Below, piece after piece: positions 21,961 to 32,312 of a stretch of DNA of 64,000 nucleotides. Each line of letters opens with the position of its first letter. The first letter of the stretch is position 1. The translations under genes were made by a program, and so were the position numbers. Source of the stretch: Fasciola hepatica (taxonomy: Eukaryota; Platyhelminthes; Trematoda; Plagiorchiida; Fasciolidae). Location of the stretch: contig CANUEZ040000031.1 of NCBI GenBank assembly GCA_948099385.1, forward strand, positions 3,403,001-3,467,000. Direction: 5' to 3'. The notes under the pieces were generated by a model that saw only the letters and a program-made list of their open reading frames with translations, was not told where the DNA came from and did no database searches.

Positions 21961-22131
21961 CATTATTATTATTATTAGATCGGGCATAAGGGGCCTCCCC
22001 ATCACCGGCCATACCTCCACCAGGTAAGCGGGTTCGTAGAATGCAGGCTACCTCTACTCCCACTACTTCATCCGGTTGGGCCCATCCGCCTGTTCCTCCT
22101 GCCCTTAACAGATCTCTCAGTTCCTCCTACC

Positions 22132-25100
22132 ATGCAATCCGAAGTAAAACCGGAAAGCAGTGGTAAAACATCTGTGGGCTCCCAGGGGCGACCGCACCGA
22201 TGCACCCACAAACCTGAACCTAACCGTGCAGACTCCAGGCCTACAAAGGACACTAGCTCAAAGATACAGGCATCCAGCCCACTCGAGCTGCACTCGAATT
22301 GTCAGAAAACTCACAATAGGGTCCGACCCACGCCCAATCCCACTCAATATAAAGCCTTCCCAGAGACCCGGTGGCCGGCTCTCTACCCGTGTTCAGCACC
22401 ACCACGTATGCCCCCACGGATAATACAGGTTGCCCCGATACCAAATGTGGTGCCGGGCAGACCTTTCTTTCCACCACTGGCCCAGCATGCCTTCGCTTCC
22501 GTGCCCTATACCTCTCGAAACGGGGTACTCCATTTCACCTCACCGGGGGTCCTCCAAGACCCATATCACCACCAGGTTCAACCCTTCCTGTCAAATATTC
22601 CTAGTCTCCCAGTTCCTCCTTCAGCGAACTACCTCAGTGCAGTCAGCAACCTTGGCAATAGCTTCAACTTCCAGCCCGCTCCCGGACCGCTCCCGTTTTT
22701 TCGTGCTTATCTCTCACTCAACCGCCATCCGCATATAGCAACAAGCCCCGGGCTAATGCACCAAATGTCTATAAGTCCTTACCACAACTATCCCCCCAGC
22801 TCCATCCGCGCCTCACTTACCCCCTCCAGGATTCGGCCGTTTCAATTAGAACCCCCTAACCTCTCTTCAGATTACGCCCAGCTTGAAAGCCCAGCAGAGC
22901 ATTTAGTCACAGGCACAAACTCTTCATCTGAAATGTCGTTAAAATGGGCCGAGCTTGGACTGCCCATCGTAAGCCACGCCTTATTTGACGATCCTTCATC
23001 ACCTAATCACAATGAAATTACGGCTCTATCTACTGAGAACCTAACCAGAAACACCTTGTCGCTCTTACTACTTAACGTCCGCTCTCTCCTCCCAAAATTG
23101 CCCCTGCTTACAAAGCTTGCATTAGACCTACACCCTGATATCTAACTACTTACTGAGACGTGGCTGACGGATCACACCCCATTAAACCACGTATCCATAC
23201 CCGGCTATCGAGCCACCGCCAACAGTAGATCTGACCAAAGAGGAGGCGGCTGCATCATTTACACCAGACACATATTTACGACGAGTAGGCTCCATCATCC
23301 TATTCTAGACAACATTCCAGATTCGGTCTGGCTCACTATCAAAGAAGGTCAACAACTACTTCTCGTAGGATGTCTCTACCGTCCTCCAAATCAGGGCATG
23401 CACGTGTTGAAAGCAATAATAGACGCATTCAACTATGTCTCTAACCTCCCCGTAACCACTAAAATTGTAGCTGGTGATTTCAACGTGCCTGAAATATGCT
23501 GGCATTCCATGACATCACCCCCAAAACTCCATGACTTCCTTTCGTGTATCCATGTGGGTAATTGGGTACAGCATGTTTTACCCCCCATTCAAGGGAGAAG
23601 TAAATTAGACCTTATCTTCACTATTGGTATCAAGAATTTAGATACCCAAGTCTTAAGTCGCTTCACCATAAGATGGTATCCGATGTTCTAACTGCACCCT
23701 GGCCTCACACTGATAAGTCAGCAGAAACACTCCTTCCGATAACCAATAAGCAATACCATAAAGCTTGCTGGAACAGTCTACCCTCTTTTATCCGTTCCTT
23801 AAACTGGGACGAATCATTTTGTCTAATGACCTAGAGTTTGCGGCTGCCCAACTGTATTCTAATCTTCATTACTGCCTCGACAAAATCAATCCAGCCTCAG
23901 GGCCTATCATAAGCAAACAGCGGAACTCTCCAGATCGTCTTAACGGTAACCCAGCCAAACTCCAACGAAGATTCACTAAGACGAGGGACTCCTCGTCGTT
24001 TCTTCAAATAATACGTATATCCCGTACGATTAAATTGCGCTTGGATTCTTCTAAGAAGAAACAGGAAATAGTTGCCTTAAGCCACCCAAACAAGGTGGAA
24101 GCACTGGCCAGGCTAATGAAGGTCAGAAACAAGCAAACCTAATCAAGACATCTCATATTTGTACTAAAACAATAATTGTTTGCATGGCCCTCTTTTGATT
24201 ACGGAGGCTTTCAGCACCTACTTTGCCCCCTCTTTAAAGGCGGATGACGCCACATCCATCCCCTTTCTAAATCCGGCGATATCAGTAACTTCCTCGACGG
24301 TAGTGTTCTACCCTGATGAGCTCTCAGTCCATGTTGCAAGAACAAGACCGTCCTGCAGGCCAGGTCCGGATGCATTACCACCGGCAAATCTTAGTCGAGG
24401 TGGCGAAGATGTTCCAATGTTGCTGACAAACATATTCAATTTGCCACTCAGGTGCAGCGTTTTCCCTTCCCAATGGAAAACTTCCACTATCATACCCATG
24501 CACAAAAGGGGATCACGTCTAGATCCAGTTAACTATCGGCCGGTGAACCACACCCCGGTCGTGTCCAGAATCTTGGAGAGAATGATCGAGGAAAGGCTGA
24601 CACGTCACCTTCTTAAACATAATCAAATCAACGCTGGTCAGCATGGTCTTCTGAAAAGTAGATCATGTGCGACATGCACGACAGATTTCCTCAACCTGGT
24701 CACAGAGGTTGGTAAATCGGAAATCATGATCCTTTTGGGCATGACCAAAGCGTTCAACCGAGTATCCCAAGTCCGGTTGCTACAGAAGATCAAAACATGG
24801 AATCGCGGACCCATTGTTCGCTTGGTTTGCATCCGATTTATCAGCCCGAGACCAGGTTTTAAGTATAGGCGGACATTTGTCCGAACCCCGTCCTGCAACT
24901 GGTGGGGTGATACAAGGTAGTGTACTGGGCCCACTACTGTTCTCAATGTAAGTTAACGATACATTTACCATTTTCCAACGGGGAGTTCCCTTCCTGTTCG
25001 CAGATGATATCAAAATCGTGAACACTTTTGAGCCCGCGGCGTTAGCCTCTAACGTAGATGACATTACAAGGGAACTGCTCGCTCTCAGCTCCTGGAGTGA

Positions 25101-25871
25101 TGATTAGAAAATGAATTTTTCCGCCGAAAAAAGTAATATTATTACGTATAAACGTGACGTCCCCTCCGGAAGATTTAGTATAAACTACAAATTCACACCC
25201 AATAACCCTCAGGTACGTGACTTGGGTCTACACTACTCATGTACGTTTGACTTTTCGGAACATGCAGCCATCCAGGTGGACAAAGCATGCCGTACGATCG
25301 GGCTAATACATCAAACATTTATTTTGCCAGAAAGTAAACTAAACATTTTTAAGTCCCATGTCAGAACTCTTCTGGAATACGGCTCAATCATTTGTTCCAA
25401 TATGCGACAAAAGGACCATATAGCGTTTGAGAACGTAAAACGGCATTCACGAAACAGCTCATAGGTTTTTCTTCGCCCTCTAATTACATGGAACGTTGTG
25501 AGCGGCTGAAAATCGATCCCTTATGGCTACACCGCATAAGAAATAACCTTCTATTCTTTCACAATATCTTGAAGAATAGATCATGTAGTTCAGCACCGCA
25601 GGTGAGAATCCTTTCTACTTATCCCTTACGTAACAATGAGTTCTTGGTTTCTGTCCCTTTGCCGAGGCTTGCTCTTCGGCCATACTTCTTCAATAACAAG
25701 TACGCTCCATTGTGGAACAAGCTACCACAACGAATTCGGGCATTATCACCGACATCGGTGGCTTTCAAACAGGAAATAAGCATAGCCTTAACGGTGAACA
25801 CGCTGACCAGAATGTACAATCCCTATATTTCAAGGGCTCAGGCCTTTAAAGTAGGTATAGGGTACTACTAA
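22132..25871 (+). mobile_element. Proline-rich/EN/RT LINE (family L), copy 1, broken
   Basis: A proline-rich open stretch of 337 codons (22132-23145) leads into an apurinic-type endonuclease: L-L-T-E-T-W-L just after a TAA at 23143, then G-C-L-Y-R-P-P and A-G-D-F-N near 23470. The RT part (24180-25860) has N-Y-R-P-V-N-H-T-P, Q-H-G-L and F-A-D-D (24997-25008). The first catalytic region reads L-G-M-T-K-A-F-N-R-V where related copies have L-D-M-K-K-A-F-D-R-V, so key Asp residues are lost. About six stops and frameshifts are present. It looks CR1/Jockey-like; the exact clade needs a tree. Confidence 0.88.
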
Positions 25872-26265
25872 GTCGAATAACCGCTTTGAGCAACCTAGTC
25901 TCAGTTAGACCCGCATAGGGTTGGCCTCCTCGCTGCAGCAATTACGGAACTCAGCGATTCACTCACATGATCTAGGACGGCAAAACAATCTTTTTTTACC
26001 ATCAAATACCTTTTTTGCGGCAAGCCAACATAGCGGCCCATAGCGTACTCAGGTATAAGGGCATCACGTTGTTAAGGGCTGCAAGTGGCGCCCACCCTTG
26101 TGCAGACTGGTGTTCCAGTGAGCTTGAACCCCAACAAATAATCGCAGGCTGTGTTTGACTCTACCTTCCCCCGCATTTTCTGTCCTATGTAAACCGCGTT
26201 GGGGATCTGACTTCATGGGTATGGCGAGTGTTACCGCGGCACATCTGTGAGCATTCCTGGCTGTG
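25872..26265. other. LINE 3' tail and flank, no gene
   Basis: This stretch follows the last recognisable RT residues of LINE copy 1 and precedes the BEL/Pao target site. It probably includes the LINE 3' UTR. Confidence 0.5.
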
Positions 26266-26270
26266 ATTGT

Positions 26271-26629
26271 TGTAACGAACGAATACTGAAAATCCTTCTA
26301 AATGTTCAACGTGCTTTGTAAATTTGACTATATTTAACATTATCTTGGAAAGCTCGCTCATACACCACACATTTTCACGTTTGTTTATCCATGTGAGACA
26401 TTTGAATTTGGCCTTGAACCGTTTCTGACTGTCGTGCTTGAGCCACGGGGCTTTGGACCTTTGGGTTTTACTGTGAAGTCTATTTGGCCGCATACTTGAG
26501 GTTCGTATATATTTGTATCCTTTGTGCATTTCAATTTAGTACCGTAGAAGCTACGAATCAATCTTGTTCTGGTTTTGGGATTCGTTTGAATTGGCTACGC
26601 GTTGCTCGATTTGCGAGATTTGACTTACA
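26271..26629 (+). repeat. 5' LTR of the young BEL/Pao element
   Basis: The LTR runs from TGTAACGAACG to GACTTACA, TG to CA. It contains TTTGTATCCTTTGTGCA and ACCGTAGAAGC blocks that are also found, diverged, near 50.3 kb and, inverted, near 35.2 kb. Confidence 0.95.
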
Positions 26630-26667
26630 GTACTCAAGTGGAACCTGGACAAGAAAACCCATTGGAA

Positions 26668-29199
26668 ATGCCCAGATGAGGAAGCAAGGACTTTTTGAGA
26701 CAACAGGAAATAACTCGGCAAGTCTCTGGGGATGGTTCGGGTGTTATTGATTCTCTAGATAATGCTAAGTTTACTAGCTCTGTCAGTGCCAGGTCATATA
26801 TCTCTAACCGCGATGTGTTTGACGATATTAGTACTTATAGAATGAGAGTAATAGAATTAGAAAACGAGCTGCGGTTAGCCAGAAAGGAAGCAGAGCCCCT
26901 TACACAAGGAACTGGTCTCAGAGTGGCAGCAAAGAGTCCATGTAGTTCACAATGTCAACATCGAAAAGGCACTGCGATCGACGAATATAAACCCTTGGGA
27001 CAGCCTGAAACTACCGAGGTTTTGGCTCTTGACCTGCCGAGAGTGGAACTGTCCCACTTCGACGGGCACCCCGAGAAATACTGTATATTCGTGAAACAAT
27101 TCGAAAATTTTGTTGAGTGCAAAGTTGCCGATCCTGGTCAAAGGTTTTTGTATTTATTACGTCACTGTCGTGGGAGAGCCAAAAGTGCTATCGAAGGCTG
27201 CGCGATGCTTGATCCACCGATGGGGTACATCAGGGCGCGCAGAATCCTGAAAGATTTGTTTGGACAACCATTCAAGGTGGTTAGAAGCCTAATTGACAGT
27301 GCTTTATTGGAGGCGAAAAGGACTGAGGGCAAGGCTGAATCACTGTCGAGTTTGGTGATAAAAATGCAGAATTGCAGTATAGCACTGGAGCACTTGGGAT
27401 ACCAGTCTGATCTGATTGCATTGCACACACAGGAATGCATTGTCCGATGTCTATCTATTGATTTACAGAGCCGATGGGCAGAGGAAGCTGAAAAAATAAA
27501 TATGCTTGAGCGGGAATCTACGTTCAACGATTTGACGGAGTTCATAGGTCGTCAATCCCGTATCGCCAACAGTCGATTTGGACAAATCGTACGCGAAATT
27601 TGCAGACTGGCGCGAAGGGGACCAACATCTCAAATTGTGGAGAAGGACTGTAACCAAACCCAGTCTTTGGCTAACATGCACATGATAAGTCAAGAACCCG
27701 AGAGGTCAACTGAATGCAAGCTATGCAACTCCCTGCATCGGTTACTAGATTGTCCGACCTTTCATGGGATGAGTGTACCCGATCGGTGGTGCGCAGTAAA
27801 AAGGATTGGCTCATGCTTTATGTGTTTGAACAACTCCCATCGAGCCTCTGAATGCAGCTTAAGAGTGAAATGCAACCAAGACGGATGCTTGGGTAATCAT
27901 CACTCGTTACTGCATGGCCTTCTCAACAATAGACCTATTCAGCCGGATGAACCCAAAATTGTCTGTTCAACGGGACATGATGATTTCAAACCGGCAAGAT
28001 TAGGCATCGTACCTGTCGGTATCGTGACACCTAAAGGACTGAGGAGGGTCAATGCATTTTTGGACACGGGGTCGGATACCTCGCTGATTACTCGCGAGCT
28101 TGTAGAAAGCTGTGAACTAGTAGGCGAGCCTACCTCGCTCACTATCAGCACGATTGCAGAGGGTCATGTTAGCAATTCTAAGAGGCTGACCCTGCAGTTA
28201 ACGTCTTTATCTGATGAGGGGACCGTAGAAATTCCGGAAGCTTTTGCAATAGACAGCTTGCCAATGAGACCAGTCGACTCTGTTAGATCGATCGCCAAGA
28301 GATGGTCTCATCTCAGGGACATAGAGTTCGAAGAAGTTTCTAGCCCACACGTCGACATACTAATTGGATGCAATGTACCAGAGGCTCACTGGGTGCTTGA
28401 ACAGAGCATAAGCAATCGAAAAGAACCATTCGCTACGCGAACTATACTAGGCTGGACACTTCTCGGAACCCTGACGAGCGAACTTCAACAATCGGCATCA
28501 ATAAATTGCTCAAATGTTGCTGAGAGAAGTGCCTCTGTAGAACACGATCAGCCTTTCGATATTGAATCCAACGGTCCATCTCAGGAAAGCGAAGTTCACT
28601 CAAAGGATCAGTCGGTGCTTTCGATGGCGAATTCAAAGACGGGACGTCACAGTGGGCAACATGAAGTTGCTATACCCAAGAGACCACCGTCAAGTCACTT
28701 ATTGAGAAAAGGAGAAGTTGCCCGGAGGCTTTTGAAATATCTCAAAAAAGGACACCAGCAGGTCACCCAAAGAAGCTTGAAATTTGCCGACCCAGTGACA
28801 GTGTACGGTACCTGGGTGGAACTGCATGGCCGGCGGCGAAACAAAGTACCCTTTGCCAAAACAAAAATTGCTGAGCTGAAGTCAGTATCCCTAAACGAGC
28901 TCAAAACGACTGCACTGGTATTGGGTTTTAAGGTAGCACGAATGCTAAAAGAGAACTGCACCACCGCCGAACTGAGCCTTGCCTATTGGACAGATCCTAC
29001 AGTTGTGTTACATTACAGGAAACGGAAGAAACGAAGAACGTGTTCGAGACATCAAAGAGTTAATCCACTCGTAGCAGGAAACAGCGAGGAAAATGTTGAT
29101 GATTCGAGCTCGAAACCACATACAAAAGACAAAGTAGCTCGCAGATCGCCTCGCTCCGAGTTACTCAGCACTTTATTGCATTTCATGCTCTACAACTAA
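26668..29199 (+). CDS. BEL/Pao Gag-protease-RNaseH fusion, RT deleted in frame
   Basis: The frame is open from 26680 to the stop at 29197-29199. The likely ancestral ATG at 26668, placed by comparison with the old copy at 50445, is followed after two more codons by TGA (26677-26679); the next in-frame ATG is at 26842. In order there is a coiled N-terminal part, a DUF1759-like Gag core (about 27040-27560), a Cys/His-rich zinc segment (C-K-L-C, C-F-M-C-L, about 27715-27910), a protease with L-D-T-G-S-D-T (about 28060) and the D-I-L-I-G block (28350). A linker follows, then a piece of RNase H with W-T-D-P-T-V-V-L-H near 28990. The polymerase and integrase are absent. Confidence 0.88.
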
Positions 29200-30014
29200 T
29201 CAACTGGACCCATTTTTTTTGAAAGGTTGCAAATGTACTTAGTTGCAGTTTCTATCTAGCGTGCACATAGGCGAAGAGGAGAAATTCACCAGTATTTCAC
29301 TTGAACAGTTCAGGTGAGGCATACTAGCTGCGAGCACATTGTGAAACTATTGTTATCTTTAAAGAAGAACATTTATTTACATTTTATACAATATTGATTG
29401 TCACATATTTTGTGCACAGAAAAACTTTGAAATACTCTGATAGATGCCAGTATTCGACCAATCTCCGTGTTCATGTGTATTTCGATACTGTCCGCCGTAC
29501 ACTTGTTTTCGAAATTTATTCGTAATCAGAAACCGGTTTTCATTTCTTTCGGAAGATTTGGTGCGTTAATTTTATGTAATTCCACTGGTTCGTGACCTGT
29601 CAATTTTACGCGATATCTCATTAGGCGTTGCACCTGCGTTCAACTTCTGCGCTCATGCTTGTAAACAAAATTAGTCTAACCAGTTGCTGCAATGGGTTAC
29701 TGCTTGTGATGCTTAGACTTATTTCGTGCGGCGAAACACTTCACTCTGCGAAGCCTTCATCTTCATCGTGCGTCTGACTATATGCGCCGGTCTCCTGATA
29801 AATATGTCAATCTCAAGTTGTGCAGCGGGATTTGGAATTGATTCCTTATGGATTGTGCGATGATGACTACGGCAAAAACCTGTTTCACGTTCAGATAACA
29901 CAGGAAGTTAGTATCCACAGGCACTGACAATAAGTTAAAGGTAGATAGGGTGAGAATCATGACCCCTTCCTGAACCTTAGACAACCATTTTCGCGGAAGG
30001 ATTTTGGCCGGCGG
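29200..30014. other. Untranslated 3' region of the young BEL/Pao element
   Basis: No protein family is seen. The first part (CCCATTTTTTTTGAAAGG and after) resembles 51670-51760 in the old BEL/Pao copy, so it belongs to the element. Confidence 0.7.
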
Positions 30015-30373
30015 TGTAACGAACGAATACTGAAAATCCTTCTAAATGTTCAACGTGCTTTGTGAATTTGACTATATTTAACATTATCTTGGAAAGCTCG
30101 CTCATACACCACACATTTTCACGTTTGTTTATCCATGTGAGACATTTGAATTTGGCCTTGAACCGTTTCTGACTGTCGTGCTTGAGCCACGGGGCTTTGG
30201 ACCTTTGGGTTTTACTGTGAAGTCTATTTGGCCGCATACTTGAGGTTCGTATATATTTGTATCCTTTGTGCATTTCAATTTAGTACCGTAGAAGCTACGA
30301 ATCAATCTTGTTCTGGTTTTGGGATTCGTTTGAATTGGCTACGCGTTGCTCGATTTGCGAGATTTGACTTACA
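30015..30373 (+). repeat. 3' LTR of the young BEL/Pao element
   Basis: Same length and borders as the 5' copy; the only clear difference I see is A to G in TTTGTAAATTTG / TTTGTGAATTTG. Confidence 0.95.
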
Positions 30374-30378
30374 ATTGT

Positions 30379-32312
30379 CTCTCTGCACAGAGCTGACCAC
30401 CGTGAGACGACAGAAACCTCAAAAAGAGATTGGCATAAAAAAGAGAGAGAAAAATACCCCACTGCTTTGTCTTCCAAGCATACCAGCCTTGTCACATGCG
30501 AGTCATGTCTCCAGGTTGCCGTTTTGCTACGGATTGACTGGTGTGGTTGACCTATTCTCAACGCGGCTTGTTACATGCGGTCCACGTTTCGGCCGGGGCT
30601 TGGGAGCCGTGGTCACCCACCAAAAACAGCTCCGCCTTCTCTGACAGCCAGATACCTGACTGTGATGAAACCATTAAAAAATAATAGTAATAATAACGTC
30701 TACAAATGTGTGGTGCACTCTCGGAGCGGCACGAGCTGGATGCTAATGGTGGTGTATCATGCTGCCCCCTAATTGAAGCAGGCCCTAGTGCCGCCTACCG
30801 TGGGCACTGAATGTAGACCGTTAGAGTTCGCTTCCTCTGGGAAAATTTGGTCCCATCCCATTCCCACCTCTCACGGCTCTCCAAACCAGTTCTCACATAG
30901 GTGTTTTCCTGTTTTGCAATATGCTAAAGACGGGAGAGATATCACGGTAACCATGCAAACACCACTATATCGGATATCCTTGCTCCTAATCAAGTATAAT
31001 CTCAGCACACTAGCACCATCGAGTATGTGCATAGACGAACTTACGGCTATGTTTCTCAGCACGAGACCAATTTCCTTTAGTGCGTCATCACAGACACCAT
31101 CACAGTTTCTTCCACTTTAGGGCCCCTCCGGAACCGTTCAATATAGAGTAACGACTATACCGGAAGAGACCGTAACAAATATAGTGCTATGCTAGCAGGG
31201 TACCAGTCCCTTTGACTCATATTGTTCTTTCAAACCCACCTTACTGCCTCGGTGCTGAACTGCAGACTGCGTAAGGAAACTAGATCAAGGGTTGCCATTT
31301 CTAGATCCTTTTAACCCTAAAGCTCTAGGTTTTTCTTAGTATCCTAACACTGCCACACAAACTTGCGAACCAATAATCCTTTAGAATGCATACAAAATGG
31401 CCCAACCGTTGGACGCAACTCTGCTAGCCTACGGCATTATAGCTCGGTCCCCGGCTAGCCCACTCCACCCAAAGCGTGAAGTAGGCGCCACTGACCACTT
31501 AAATGAACTTTATCTTTGCCCCATTTACATAAACCAAACCAGTTCATTACTGTTGTCGTCATATATCACCCTAACCCACAGCTGAAACCACTTCCAGACT
31601 GTAATCCCTATTTATTTCAGGTTCGTTGCCTCTATCTCAGTCGCCAAACTGGATAACCAAAGGTGCCACTATGACTCGTACCGACAGGAACCCAAGTGGG
31701 ACCTTTCATATCATCAGGGACTGCAAGCAAGCCACGCTGCAGAAAATACTCACAACTGCCTATCACACTGATTAGCGTTTTCTAACACAAAACCACTCCT
31801 GCTGATATCAACATTACAGCCCACACAAGTAATGGTTCAGTCGCAACCTGCTAATATACCAGTCGTCATTTACATCCGTCATATCTCGCCACACTGGACT
31901 GATTGACCGACACATATCATTCACCCCGCCAGGCGAACTATACCCATAGAATGTAATACATTACCAGTAATGACGCTGAATACAACGGAGGCTCAATGCG
32001 TCAATGTATATATATATTTGTCAGTGAAACAGCATAATATTGCCCAAGTCAATGCGGAGATCTTCCGCTTTAGTATCTGTTGCAACGGTTCACTTTCCCT
32101 CGATTCGCATCCGGCTGGAAATTGATCCTCCACTTTTCCAGGGCCCTCCAGTTGCACTTTCACAATTCTGAATGGTACAGGTTATTGATCCTGAAATTTA
32201 AATCACCCTCATACGGACCTTTGTTACTTCCACATACACCAAAGTACAAAAATGTACATTTATAAAATTGGTTTCATGTCTCCTTGTTTCATAACTCATT
32301 CCTTCTCCAGTT
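30379..32312. other. No recognised gene
   Basis: Nothing in either strand aligns with a family I know. A short ATT/AAT-rich run at 30673-30700 could be the tail of a small retroelement. Confidence 0.5.

Larger units (their letters stand above)
26271..30373 (+). mobile_element. Young BEL/Pao element lacking reverse transcriptase
   Basis: Two LTRs of exactly 359 bp (26271-26629 and 30015-30373) differ at only about one position by eye. ATTGT flanks both ends (26266-26270 and 30374-30378), the 5-bp duplication usual for BEL/Pao. The inside has one long frame with a BEL/Pao Gag, a Cys/His-rich segment, an aspartic protease and then, without any polymerase domain, part of RNase H. Integrase is also absent. 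So this is a recently moved non-autonomous element that must have used proteins from a relative. Confidence 0.93.
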
